Shown here piece after piece: positions 24,601-32,400 of a stretch of DNA of 64,000 bases (positions within the stretch are counted from its first letter, which is position 1; every line of letters begins with the position of its first letter). Origin of the DNA: Bicyclus anynana (Eukaryota > Arthropoda > Insecta > Lepidoptera > Nymphalidae). The DNA lies in contig NC_069086.1 of the NCBI RefSeq assembly GCF_947172395.1, positions 6,046,501 to 6,110,500 of the forward strand. The letters run 5' to 3'. The notes under the pieces were generated by a model. It was not told the DNA's origin, did not search any database, and saw nothing but the letters and a program-made list of their open reading frames with translations. Made by a program: the position numbers and the translations under genes.

Positions 24601-26278
24601 TCCGGTCTTCGATTAGGATGAAATTTTACACACGCTCTGAGTTCTGATGACAATACATGACTAGCTAAGAAACGTCATTACAAATCCAATATGGCGGCCT
24701 CCCCAAGATGGCTGGCTGGATGTTTCAAATTCACCCCTATGATGTGGATATCAAATGAAAATATTGCTATCAGAAATACGAAAAAAATAGTCACGTGACT
24801 TAAATCCAATATGGCGGACGTGCAATTTTTAGTGCGTGCTAAAAGCGTGTTTTTTTTTTATTTTTTAGACTATTATTTATTTGTAATATTCTTTTGTTGT
24901 ATGTTTCATGTAGTATTTATTATAAATGTTGTGTAATTGAATACAATAAGCAATAATTGAATTTAAATTTAACTGATAATCTTTCTTATTGTAGAACATT
25001 GTTGAACATCTTGGGGTTAATTAGGATTTGTCAAGAAAACACTTATATAGCTTAATATATTGTCTATTAATAATAAGGTTAATGCATGAGAGTTGAGCGC
25101 CAGGATGGTTTCGTTAAGGTGGTAATACAGGCCGAATATAAAAAATATAAAATTAGGCCCAACACCGTGCCTAGGCCCAATATAAAAAATATAAAATTAG
25201 GCCCAACACCGTGCCCAGGTCCAATATAACTAAAATAAATGAAAAAATTAACCAGTATTCTTTCTTATTGTAGAATATGATGGGTGGTCGTGCAAGTCAA
25301 GAAGCATATCTGGCTCAACAGAGACAGAACGTCAGGCCGCCGTATATGCAGGTAACGTATTTTATACATATATTTAACCGTTTCAGGTAACTGTTCCCTT
25401 TGACTGTTCCCATGTTTTCGACTTTCCTTTTTCCATAAGAGTTTTAAAAATATTTTATCTGAATATGCAAATCTTCTTAATTTAGCCATCACTTTGTTTT
25501 TACTTAAAATCATCTGCACAGATGAAATAAATAAAATTTACAGATGTAAAATAAAAAAAATATTTATAACACACTAGAAAATGAAAATGAGAGACGTGAT
25601 AGCTCAGTGGATATGACCCCTGCTTTCGATTCCGAAGGGTGTGGGTTTGAATCCGGTTCGGTGCACCTCCAACTTTTCAGTTGTGTGCATTTTAAGTAAT
25701 TAAATATCACGTGTTTCAAACGGTGAAGGAAACATCGTGAGGAAACCTGCATACCAGAGACTTTTCTTAATTCTCTGCGTTTGTGAAGTCTGCCAATCCG
25801 CATTGGGCCAGACTATTGGCCTAACCCCTCTAATTCTGAGAGGAGACTCGAGCTCAGCAGTAAGCCGAATATGGGTTGATAACGAGAAAATGAAAGTGAA
25901 ATAAGCAAAAATAACATTATCTCTATATTAAGATCTATCAGCACTAATTTCACAGAGGTAATATAGAAAATTATTGCTCCGCAGAATCACTACAAACAGA
26001 CATACCTGACAAAAGTGCTTGTAAACTGAATGTACTTGAAATTAATGAATATTGAATTCATCGTCAACTTACAGCAAGCACCAAACGTGACGATGGGCGG
26101 CATGGGGGGTCACGCACCCCCCTACCCCCGAGCAATGCAGCCCGCTCAGGCCGGCCAGTACCCCCAGCAGATGGCGCAGCAGCGGATGCGGCAACAGATG
26201 CAACAACAACTGGCCATGCAGCAACAGGGCCCGCTGCACCAGCACTTGCAACAACGACAGTACCAACAACCGTATTAA
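654..26278 (+). CDS. Med12: Mediator complex subunit 12 (Med12/kohtalo), C-terminal part, 26 exons
   Basis: Subunit of the CDK8 kinase module of Mediator, which controls RNA polymerase II transcription in the nucleus. Exons: 654-843, 1164-1255, 1509-1617, 3268-3503, 4293-4469, 5035-5175, 6194-6314, 9055-9240, 9634-9721, 10226-10389, 11028-11151, 11844-11956, 12716-12857, 13395-13639, 14709-14904, 15498-15578, 15805-15944, 17808-17910, 18866-18967, 20341-20470, 21485-21600, 22235-22332, 23152-23431, 24215-24517, 25274-25351, 26075-26278. All junctions are GT-AG and keep phase; together they give about 1,318 residues and a stop at 26276-26278. Family landmarks in order include ESPANRYSFVCSAML, SLAAEWLGALVALC, GARLTCHLLLRLFKT, SCDRHLLAAAHKN, VWLVAPLVAKLPPTVQG, PLLSLVLTCLRNQDDQ, LAGGMFDAI, VRQLLPLSK, EPLGCLVDQKGNKITGFD, APLSWAWF and SYYLEPLPLPPED. 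Exons from 20341 encode a Q/G/M-rich tail. The identification is strong; use of each small exon is inferred from splice signals and phase. Confidence 0.95.
2275..2360 (+). mobile_element. Degenerate LINE 3' coding remnant
   Basis: Translation around 2288-2345 reads KILEWGPHLGKQSVGRY followed by a stop. This resembles the C-terminal end of RTE-like LINE reverse-transcriptase proteins common in Lepidoptera. It lies in the 1618-3267 Med12 intron. The rest of that intron (about 1620-2270 and 2360-2885) shows nothing assignable. Confidence 0.45.
2894..3206 (+). mobile_element. hAT-like MITE, copy 1 (313 bp)
   Basis: Starts TCTCAGACCAATTA and ends TAATTGGTCTGAG, forming terminal inverted repeats. 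It is flanked by a perfect 8-bp direct repeat, TATTGCAG, at 2886-2893 and 3207-3214. Two relatives lie at 11373-11669 and 39206-39511. Eight-base target duplications are typical of the hAT superfamily. No transposase is encoded, so it is a non-autonomous element. Confidence 0.85.
3548..3666. repeat. Short palindromic element with GTACGAGGT ends
   Basis: The two ends are inverted copies (TGCGGTACGAGG at the left, CCTCGTACCGCA at the right). The terminal segments are themselves nearly palindromic around TGACCTCGTAC. It is about 119 bp long and starts some 45 bp into a Med12 intron. It is probably a MITE; no family name is offered. Confidence 0.6.
3705..3998. repeat. Possible diverged MITE
   Basis: The left end (GTACATTTACATGCTTGCC) and the reverse complement of the right end (CTGCATTTACAAGTTTGG) are similar but imperfect inverted repeats about 290 bp apart. 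The assignment is tentative. Confidence 0.35.
4064..4199. repeat. MITE-like inverted-repeat element, 136 bp
   Basis: The ends GCCAGTTTCTTCA and TGAAGAAACTGGC are perfect 13-bp inverted repeats. Further internal pairing links CTAAAGTAACAGT with its partner near 4168-4180. It lies upstream of the Med12 exon at 4293. Confidence 0.65.
4429..4690 (+). repeat. Med12: Imperfect tandem duplication of an exon end plus splice donor
   Basis: Two copies of a 127-bp unit start near 4429 and 4556. The first holds the last 40 bases of the 4293-4469 exon and its donor (CGCAACCTG/GTACTTC). The second repeats the same exon end and donor at 4596/4597. The stretch between the donors is open in the coding frame, but 127 bases is not a multiple of three, so use of the second donor would shift the frame into the next exon. 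Confidence 0.8.
4708..4945 (-). repeat. Dispersed repeat, copy A
   Basis: Matches 24597-24870 in reverse orientation. Shared strings include ATTTAAGTCACGTGACTA, CTCAGAGCGTGTG and TTAGCACGCACTAAAAA. The ends are not sharply defined and no coding is seen. Confidence 0.65.
5580..5665 (-). repeat. Short CCCTA-rich segment of a dispersed repeat
   Basis: A run of CCCTACC / CACTACCC units (about 5616-5665) follows a GCTTTGACTTACCGACGCTC-type flank. Related segments occur at 13750-13810, 31565-31660, 33300-33712, 36688-36730 and 51540-51800. Confidence 0.5.
5830..6109 (+). mobile_element. MITE with AGGGTGCT ends, copy A (280 bp)
   Basis: Terminal inverted repeats: the left end AGGGTGCTTGGGAGTATTTC resembles the reverse complement of the right end (CAGGGGGATCCGGAGCATTT). 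It is embedded in TATA-rich flanks, consistent with a TA-type target. A reverse-oriented 355-bp relative lies at 26291-26645. Confidence 0.75.
6534..6692. mobile_element. Palindromic MITE, copy 1
   Basis: Inverted halves pair CCACTAACAGTGG...GGGCACCC with GGGTGCCCC...CCACTGTAAG around a centre near 6615. The wider segment 6440-6700 is duplicated at about 7400-7640, sharing the flank GACCTCTAGGTTTGA and the string TTCATATACCAATACCA. Confidence 0.75.
7476..7634. mobile_element. Palindromic MITE, copy 2
   Basis: Same structure as 6534-6692: inverted halves with CACCCCCAGGGGATCATTCA on the left and GAATGAACCCCTGGGGGTG on the right. The left flanking sequence is shared with copy 1 as well, so this may be a duplication of a larger unit rather than two independent insertions. 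Confidence 0.75.
7640..9054. other. AT-rich Med12 intron sequence
   Basis: Intronic stretch before the 9055 exon. Short open frames here have no recognisable similarity. No structured repeat was seen. Confidence 0.4.
10668..10856. mobile_element. Palindromic element with GTTACTATYGCGTT motif, copy 1
   Basis: Almost the whole 189 bp is self-complementary. The left half holds ATACTGTTACTATTGCGTTG, the right half ACGCGATAGTAACAGTAT, and the centre is AGCGCCATCTAGTGGCACTA. Relatives occur at 20646-20790 and, as half an element, at 20876-20993. Confidence 0.75.
11156..11190 (+). repeat. GATG microsatellite
   Basis: About eight perfect GATG units starting only a few bases after the splice donor at 11152 in Med12. 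Confidence 0.9.
11373..11669 (+). mobile_element. hAT-like MITE, copy 2 (297 bp)
   Basis: Begins ACTCAGACCAATTACC and ends GGTAATTGGTCTGA. It is flanked by the 8-bp duplication CCTTGGTA at 11365-11372 and 11670-11677. The first 100 bp follow copy 1 closely (GGACCTGCCTCGC, AGTATATGATCA), but the middle is diverged. It lies in a Med12 intron. Confidence 0.8.
12477..12672 (+). mobile_element. Dispersed lepidopteran-type repeat, copy 1
   Basis: Begins ACTAGCTGACGCCGCGCGG, continues CCGCGTGGTTCCCATTCCCG and TTTCAAATCGGACCAGTAG, and ends TTTATAATATGAGTATAGAT. A near-identical copy is at 27361-27558, with fragments at 20822-20870 and 61962-62050. It ends 44 bp before the Med12 exon at 12716. It looks like a non-LTR retroelement or SINE tail; no family name is asserted. 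Confidence 0.7.
13652..13853 (-). mobile_element. Dispersed repeat with a GGGTA-rich core
   Basis: Flanked by CTCGAGAACGGCTGAACCGA on the left and CGAAGCTTGATCGGGTCTGC on the right, with a run of GGGTAGGG / GGATAGGG units at 13754-13808. The same flanks in reverse occur at 36645-36925. Confidence 0.6.
15131..15441. repeat. Foldback repeat containing a LINE tail
   Basis: The left arm (CAAGTTCCCTTGAGTAGC to GAGCCAAATGG, 15131-15222) pairs with the right arm (CCATTTGGCTC to GAGGGGACTTGG, 15352-15441), with small mismatches. Inside are a short hairpin at 15238-15276 (CATTTGCGTG...CACGCAAATG) and a segment translating to RTDDIKRVTGMQLDA, the signature of an RTE-like LINE C-terminus. It lies in a Med12 intron. 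Confidence 0.7.
16050..16386. repeat. Long inverted repeat, arms about 145 bp
   Basis: The left arm 16050-16193 and right arm 16237-16386 are near-perfect reverse complements (for example CACCTTCTGATCAGTTTGAA against TTCAAACTGATCAGAAGGT), separated by 43 bp. The arms contain AACCGACTTCCAAGTC, which recurs at 17360-17372 as GGAAGTCGGTT. A diverged half copy lies at 54985-55095. Confidence 0.85.
16424..17060 (+). repeat. 130-bp minisatellite, about 4.9 units
   Basis: The marker GTCGAGGAGTTCTCTTCA starts at 16499, 16629, 16759 and 16889, giving an exact 130-bp period; the fifth unit is diverged. Because 130 is not a multiple of three, the overlapping 79-codon open frames here are by-products of the repeat, not genes. 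The array follows the inverted repeat 16050-16386 directly. Confidence 0.9.
17291..17323 (+). repeat. Poly(A) tract
   Basis: Uninterrupted run of about 33 adenines inside the composite repeat region. It precedes the TTTTTGGAAGTCGGTT end at 17357-17372. Confidence 0.9.
17505..17826 (+). repeat. Med12: Tandem duplication including a splice acceptor
   Basis: A unit with GAGACAGGGCTGGC and CTAAATATTTGGTATTCCTT occurs at about 17529-17627 and again at 17710-17810, with a partial third copy between. The right copy supplies the real acceptor (ATTCCTTAG/GTTATTG at 17807/17808). The left copy keeps an intact-looking AG at 17621-17622. Confidence 0.7.
18589..18662 (+). repeat. CA microsatellite
   Basis: (CA)n with two AACA interruptions, in the Med12 intron 17911-18865. 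Confidence 0.95.
19240..19450 (+). mobile_element. 3' end of an RTE-like LINE
   Basis: A frame-shifted reading gives ARWTEDIKRVTGSHWM, LVAQDC and EWTSMGDN, matching the C-terminal end of RTE-class LINE proteins as known in Lepidoptera. It ends in a GATGATGATGATGA tail, typical of the short-repeat 3' ends of this class. Confidence 0.65.
19860..20060 (+). repeat. Dispersed repeat, copy 1
   Basis: Shares GTATACTGTAAAAGACGTCT, TTTGCATTGTTAGTTAC-like sequence and GTATCAGCGCT with 35840-36030. A shorter relative is at 63135-63260. No open frame. It may be a retroelement untranslated leader. Confidence 0.6.
20646..20790. mobile_element. Palindromic element, copy 2
   Basis: Contains CATACTGTTACTATCGCGTT on the left and GACGCGATAGTAACAGTATC on the right, with GTGCCACTAGATGGCGC at the centre. 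It lies in a Med12 intron. Confidence 0.75.
20876..20993. mobile_element. Palindromic element, copy 3 (right half only)
   Basis: Contains GTGCAGTAGTGCCACTAGAT, TTTACGGTCACGCGATCG and ends GAAAACTGCCACTAGGCACA. The left arm is missing; it is replaced by a piece of the CCGCGTGGTTCCCGTTCCCG repeat at 20822-20870. Confidence 0.6.
21296..21357. repeat. Perfect 28-bp hairpin with a 6-nt loop
   Basis: The left arm 21296-21323 and right arm 21330-21357 are exact reverse complements (AAGGTTCACTTCTTGCAAG against CTTGCAAGAAGTGAACCTT), loop ACAACC. It lies in the Med12 intron 20471-21484. A pre-miRNA-sized transcript would be possible, but perfect arms also fit a tiny foldback element. Confidence 0.85.
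24597..24870 (+). repeat. Dispersed repeat, copy B
   Basis: Reverse-oriented relative of 4708-4945, containing GATTAGGATGAAATTTTAC, CACACGCTCTGAGTTCTGA and TAGTGCGTGCTAAAAGCG. It lies in the Med12 intron 24518-25273. Confidence 0.65.
25128..25221 (+). repeat. Short tandem duplication
   Basis: About two units containing AATATAAAATTAGGCCCAAC and ACCGTGCC in the Med12 intron before the 25274 exon. Confidence 0.75.
25591..25885 (+). mobile_element. tRNA-derived SINE, copy 1
   Basis: Starts GAGACGTGATAGCTCAGTGG (A-box-like) followed by a GGGTTTGAATCC B box. The body contains CGGTGAAGGAAACATCGTG, TCTGCCAATCCGCATTGGGC and GAGAGGAGACTCG. The same family is at 30252-30494 and, reversed, at 62277-62581. 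It is a RNA polymerase III type retroelement, not a tRNA gene. Confidence 0.85.
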
Positions 26279-26290
26279 ACCAATATTATA

Positions 26291-26645
26291 CAGGGTGCTC
26301 GGAAGTATTTCCCATAACTCTGAGGTTATATCCTTTACCGAAAATTAAATAAATATGTTCAAAGAACATGTGTTCAAAAATTTATATTTTCGGAGTAAAT
26401 AAAAATTTTTTTTTTGAACTTGAATAGATTTTAAAATGTATCCCATATACACATCCTTATAATTATGACGTAGTCAAACTTTAAAATGCAAGAATAGATA
26501 AAGGCGTGCGTTACTATCCAAGTCGGAATTATTTAAAATACTTTGTATGAAAACAAAAAAAGGCAAATATTAGTTATGCAGTTCGGATCCTATATGTGGA
26601 CTCGTCAACACCTTGAAGTTATGGAAAATACTCCCTAGCACCCTG
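26291..26645 (-). mobile_element. MITE with AGGGTGCT ends, copy B (355 bp), in the Med12 3' UTR
   Basis: Begins CAGGGTGCTCGGAAGTATTT 12 bp after the Med12 stop codon and ends CTCCCTAGCACCCTG. The ends are inverted repeats with flanking TA dinucleotides. It is oriented opposite to copy A at 5830-6109. It must form the start of the Med12 3' UTR unless the message ends within a few bases of the stop. Confidence 0.8.
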
Positions 26646-27004
26646 TATATTATGATAATAATGCTGCCACTAGACTTGTCCAAAAATTTATTTTTATTTT
26701 ATATTTTATAGGAAACCCCAGAAAAACAATCATTTTTATAAAACCCATAATTCAATAATTTTATTAATTACACATTTTATAGAAAAAATACTGTAGTTTT
26801 TTGTGATATACATTTTGTAAGTGACAATGTTGGAGAATGACAATTCTTACAACATGCATGAACCAATTGGTTTTTATTTATTTTATTGTGTCATATACAT
26901 TTTTAAATTGACCATTATTAAAATTAATATAAATTTAATTTATAATCTTTTTATGTGTTAAGGTGACATTTTTAAATACTAGTGACAATTTTTTCTAATG
27001 AAAA

Positions 27005-27043
27005 TTTTAATATTCCATCTACTTGGTAGATGGAATATTAAAA
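27005..27043. repeat. Perfect 18-bp hairpin, 3-nt loop
   Basis: TTTTAATATTCCATCTAC at 27005-27022 pairs exactly with 27026-27043. It lies in the Med12 3' region. Confidence 0.8.
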
Positions 27044-27360
27044 GGTACTTGGGTACTGTCGCCATAATATGTTCTAAAATCACATAATTATGCGGGATAC
27101 TAAACTGTTATAGTTTGGCAAAAAAGAACGGAACTTTTTTTCCCTCTTACAACACTATTCAACTTGGTAGTTGTCAGTCAAAACAAAAAAAAAAAATGCT
27201 GTCAAAAGTTTCGGGATTATTTACAAAATTAAGATTAATACGAAGAAAATAGATTGTGGGACATTATCGGCAGTAAACTAATGTGGCACAAGATAATTAT
27301 GACAATCCGTAGTGGCCATAGATAATTATGATAATCCGCCAAGTTATTCCGTTTATAAGA

Positions 27361-27558
27361 GACTAGCTGACGCCGCGCGGTTTCACCCGCGTGGTTCCCG
27401 TTCCCGTAGGAATACGGAGATAATATATAGACTATAGCCTTCCTCGATAAATGGGCTTATCTAACACTGAAAGAATTTTTCAAATCGGACCAGTAGTTCC
27501 GAGATTAGCGCGTTCAATCAAACAAACAAACTCTTCAGCTTTATAATATTAGTATAGA
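27361..27558 (+). mobile_element. Dispersed lepidopteran-type repeat, copy 2
   Basis: Begins GACTAGCTGACGCCGCGCGG and ends TTTATAATATTAGTATAGAT; about 90 percent identical by eye to 12477-12672. It lies between Med12 and Twinkle. Confidence 0.75.
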
Positions 27559-29421
27559 TGTCTGCCAGAATTCGAAGCCAAAACGTTGTTGTCGGATCTG
27601 GGCTATGTTTACCGAAGAACGGCTAAGATAACACGTTTGTATTTATTTTAGAGTATTATAAATGTTGAGCTCTGAAGTAATTCACTATATTACATGTTTT
27701 TGGAGCTTTTAATAAGTGTTTTCGTGATTATTCTGTCGGCTTTGAAGGTTATGTTTTATGGTTACGTTTACATTGTCACTATTCGTGTTGCCATATTGGC
27801 GATAGTGGCGCCACTAATAATTTCTACTCTTTTTTACCAAGCTATACAATTTATATTGAGAATATTACCTTTTCACATATTTATTAACATCCTAAATAAT
27901 GACAAACGCTTTGAAATACAAACGCGCGCGTCTCTGGATGTTCGACAGAAGTGATAACTTGAACTAATTGATTTAATTAATTAAATCTAATTAATTATTG
28001 TATTCAATTAAGAATCCTCTATTGTCGAAGAGGTGGGAAAAACATTTTGACAGCAACAACATAGAAAGTTTGCTCTGTCAACTGCAAGTATCAAACATGC
28101 CAAGTTGCCAAATTCAGCTGTAACGCGTTACGTTACCAATCGATTTACCATTCCAAAAAAGTTATCACTTCAAAAAGCAATATGTTGTGCATAATATCCG
28201 TTTTTTAAGATTGCTTTATAAAATATTTTTTACACAAACCAAACACCTAAACAATATTATAATAAACGGTGAAATCCTCTAATTATGTGTACAGTAATTT
28301 TATATATTTAGTAAATAAATAACTTATATAGAATGGAAAATTGCTTTCTATTCTATTTTAATAATAATTAAGTTCTCTAGTATTTCCATTCTAAAGGATC
28401 CTGATATTTATCTATTAGATTTTTTTATTAAACAAAATCGTTATATTTATATTTTATTTTTTTAACTGACTGCCTTTATACATTTAAGATATTTTAATTT
28501 TGGTGAGATGTTTTTATAAGATTAGAAATATCATTTTGAAGTTATGATATTTATTTTCTGTCATCACAGTCAACTGTCAAGTATAACATAAATATTTACC
28601 TCATTTGTTTTAATTTTTAATTACACCAATCTCATTATTTTCTGATTCTAAAGTTTCGATGTTGTATAGAATAGTTTTTTAATTGTATTTCCAAATACTT
28701 TTTGTATACTAATAATAATAAGTATTAAGCATAAGCCTAGTTATAAGAATAGCTATTATTTATTTATAAATATTGTGATTAATCAATTGTTACAAGATAC
28801 AGTATAATTTTTATAAAGTACATAATTATTTTAGTTACTTTTTTGTAAATATTGGTGTTAAATATAATAATTTAGATGAAGGAGATGTTTTATTTTAAAA
28901 GCCTAAGAATGTAGTTATTTTGATATGAGTACCTAAGTGTAATAAATACATAAAGCTTTATAATTTTCATAATATAAGGCTCTTAGTGCTGTCTACAAAT
29001 AGATAACATAAACTACGCAACGGATTTTAATGTGTCACGTTACACGTACAATATCACGACTTTTAGTGGAAGTCGATATTTATGCGAACTTAGTCGATAC
29101 TTATGCATGTAAAATCATAATTTTAAATTAAACAAAAACTATTTAAGCTCTAATATAACAAAGTTTCAAGAAAGCTCCATAGATCATTGAATTATGAGAG
29201 TCTGTGGTAATTAATAACTGCAGCTCAATTGGGATTTGCGAAATTTTGACCTAGGATATTCGTTGCATGACAATACAATTGACACTGACAAACTAAATCG
29301 TAAAGGAAATGTCAAATGTCAAATTGGCAAAATACAAAAATAAACAATCACAATGTGGTTTTATCATTTTCAATATTTTTTAAAATGTATTTATTTGTAA
29401 TAAATAAACTTATACATTACA

Positions 29422-32400
29422 ATGTATCACGTAACAAAGATAAATAGATTCCAGAAATTAAAATCATTAGTAAACGTTCTACCTCATGGAAAAAGTTTAA
29501 AAACAGTAAACATAAATGATTCTAAAGTAGTACCCGGTGATGTTAGAAAATTATTGAGACAAAAAGGATTTGCCGTACTGGATGGTTTCACATCGGTCAC
29601 AACTAAATGTACGATATGCTCAAACGATAAGGATAATGAAAAAAAATGTGATAACAAGCTTTTTGTCAACAAAACAACAGGTATGATTTGAATACATGTT
29701 CCTTACTTTTTAACCGACTTCAAAAAGGAGGAGGTTCTCAATTCGGTCGGTATTTTTTTTTTATCTTCACCGTTATCATTAAAGTATTTTAAATACCTCC
29801 TAAAAGAAAAGGGTTTTTATGGCTTAAACTCAGTACACCACTCTATAAAAAAAAAAAAAATGAAATGAAGGTTGAAAAGACATGCATTTTCAACCTTCAT
29901 TTCTAATTTCTTTGTTGGTAAACAGATTCATCAAGAAAAGCTGTAGTATATTGTTGGTTGGCGGGCTAATTTATAATTATGCGCATTATTATACGCACAA
30001 CCAATGATAATTTTATACTATAGATTGGTTAAGTCCCTACAAAATTACTGCAAAAAATGATCCAAGTGTGGTTACGTCCCTACAAAATTTCCACAAAAAA
30101 TTATCTGAATGTGGCTACAACACTGAGCACACACATGCACAATTTCGTCTTCAATTCCATTATATATTTATGTATATATAGTTTCACTTCTGAACACAAT
30201 TTGACATTGTAGGTACTCAATATTTAACACATCTAACAGTATTTAATATCATTGGCCCAGAGCTCATGAGCTCTGCCTCCAATTCCGGAGGACGTAGATT
30301 GAAATTCGGTCTATAGCATTCCAATTTTTCTGTTATGTGCATATTAAGAAATTGAATATCACATGTCTCGAATGGTGAAGGAAAAACATCATCAGGAAAC
30401 CTGTATATATGAGAATTTTCTTATTTCTCTATGCATGTGAGGTCTGCAAATCCACATGATCAACATAAGCCAAATATAGGTTGTTATTGTTTTATTTATT
30501 TATATAAAGAACGCCAACAATAAGCATATTGAACTTTTGTCATTTTCTCAAAAAATATGTCACCTGAATGATGATGATGATGATAGGTGCCTACCCTAGT
30601 TAAAACCCTATTGACACCACTGAGTTTACATTTGTTCCAGGTTACTTTACTTGTCCTAAGTGTAATGTTCATGGAGACTGGAACATCCTTGAGAGATTAA
30701 TAAAGAAATCAAAACCTGAAGGCTCAATCAAAGAGTACATTGAAAATTTACACAATGAAGTGAACACTTTTCAAAAAGCCTGGCAGAAAGTTATAGATGA
30801 GACACAACCCATACAGAACTTAAGTGAAACAGAGCTATTGGATCTTTTCCGGTTATTTGAATTTCCTGTAAGTTTTTTATTGAAATATATTAAAAGCAGG
30901 CTAGCAAAAGTATCAGCCAATCCTGTCTATGCATAAATTGAAGATGCTTGAAGGAGTAAAATTGTAGTATTGTAAATAGTATATTTTTTTAATACAATAC
31001 AAACTTGACTAGACTACTTGAAATAAATGAATATTGATTTGTTTGTTTTTATTTGGTCTTTAACATACTTTAAAACAGGAGTCTAACCAAAACAAGTGAT
31101 CCAATATTAAATGTGGATTTTATTTTTCAATGTGTATTTTTCAGAGTTACTTAATTTAAAAGCGGTTTTTTTCCTTGTAATTAATGTTAATTACTTTTTT
31201 CAGTACCACCATGATGCTGGCAAGGTTTTATCAGAGACAAGGGTGTCAATGGACCATACAGTATTATATTTTCCTTTAAAAAACTCATTAGATATCACAG
31301 TGGGTTACCGCAAGTTGCAAGCAGGGCGGGAGGAGGAAATGCAGAACCATGGACTGTTTACAGCTGGGCTGTTTTATTGTAGAGCCTTGAAAGTCAATCG
31401 CACTGACCAGGCCATACTTGTGCCTAGTATACAGGATGTACTAAATTTGGCTGCAAGTAAAGTTCCTGGTGAGATTTTACATATTAAATAACATGTGATA
31501 GTTTTTCATTTTATTTTCTACTAGCCGACGCCCGCGACTTCGTCCGCGTGAAACTCGATGTATTCAACTACCCCTATGCTACCCCTACCCTACCCCTACC
31601 CTACCCCTAGTCTACCCCTACCCCAACCCTACTCCTACCTACCTCTACCCTACTTTTCTGGTTGTTTTTTTACACCTTGTGTCCGAAAACCCCCAATATC
31701 TTACGGAACCCTATTTTTTTCCAAAATTAAGTTTAGCCTATGTTACTTGTGGATAATGTAGCTTTCGAATGGTGAAAGAATTTTTAAAACCGGTCCAGAA
31801 GTTTTTGAGCCTATTCATTACAATCAAACAAACAAACAAACATACAAATAAAGTTTTCCTCTTTATAATATTAGTATAGATCAAGAAACAACTGAAACAG
31901 GAATTCTAAGTTATTTGTTTCATATCAATGTCTGTTTTAACTGTCTATTTAAAAATTTCCATCTCATAATTGGAAAGCTGATGGTGGTATACCGCTTTGC
32001 CTCAGAATGTTACATTAAGTTAATTAATTCACACAGATAGCTCATTAAGTTAAACATTAAATTAATTAATAGTACCCCAGGATCCGTGGATTATTTTTAC
32101 AATTGATTACTATCAAGTTAATTTTCCGTGAGTATTTTATATAAATATAGTTTTTTTTTTTTTTTACGAAAATTCTTGATTCTGGTAACTAACTGGGTTA
32201 CCAGTTAATGAAAGTTTCTGAGCGTCGGAACGCGATAATGTACCACGCAATTTGTAGGTCATTGTGGCTGTTTAGTTGTATTAGTATTAATTAAGCAACA
32301 GTAAAAAAAACAGCAGGCAGGCAGTAACAACTTTTAATAACCTCGTTATTGATCCAAGTTGGGAGAAGGAAAGTTTACTAAAAGTTGTAACTAACCAGAT

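Larger units (their letters stand above)
20341..26278 (+). other. Med12: Low-complexity Gln/Gly/Met tail of Med12
   Basis: The last seven exons (20341, 21485, 22235, 23152, 24215, 25274, 26075) encode a low-complexity tail. In the 23152 and 24215 exons it is built mostly of short units such as GQM, NQMG, AQMG and GMGQM. The final exon is Gln-rich (AQQRMRQQMQQQLAMQQQ) and ends YQQPY. The family usually ends in a Gln-rich (opa/PQL) tail; here Gln is interleaved with Met and Gly rather than forming long poly-Gln. Disorder and coactivator contacts are inferred from the family. Confidence 0.8.
26646..29421. other. Med12-Twinkle spacer
   Basis: Very AT-rich, with many AATAAA-like hexamers that could serve Med12 polyadenylation. 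It contains the dispersed repeat 27361-27558 and a small hairpin at 27005-27043. An 86-codon hydrophobic open frame at 27694-27954 has no recognisable family and is not called as a gene. No clear Twinkle promoter motif was seen. Confidence 0.5.

Noticed and set aside
25591..25660. Apparent tRNA gene (A and B boxes)
   Set aside because: There is no full cloverleaf, and the same sequence with a long shared tail occurs at 30252 and 62277, so it is a SINE.
27694..27954. 86-codon hydrophobic open frame between Med12 and Twinkle
   Set aside because: AT-rich sequence readily gives hydrophobic frames; there is no recognisable domain, splice context or upstream signal.
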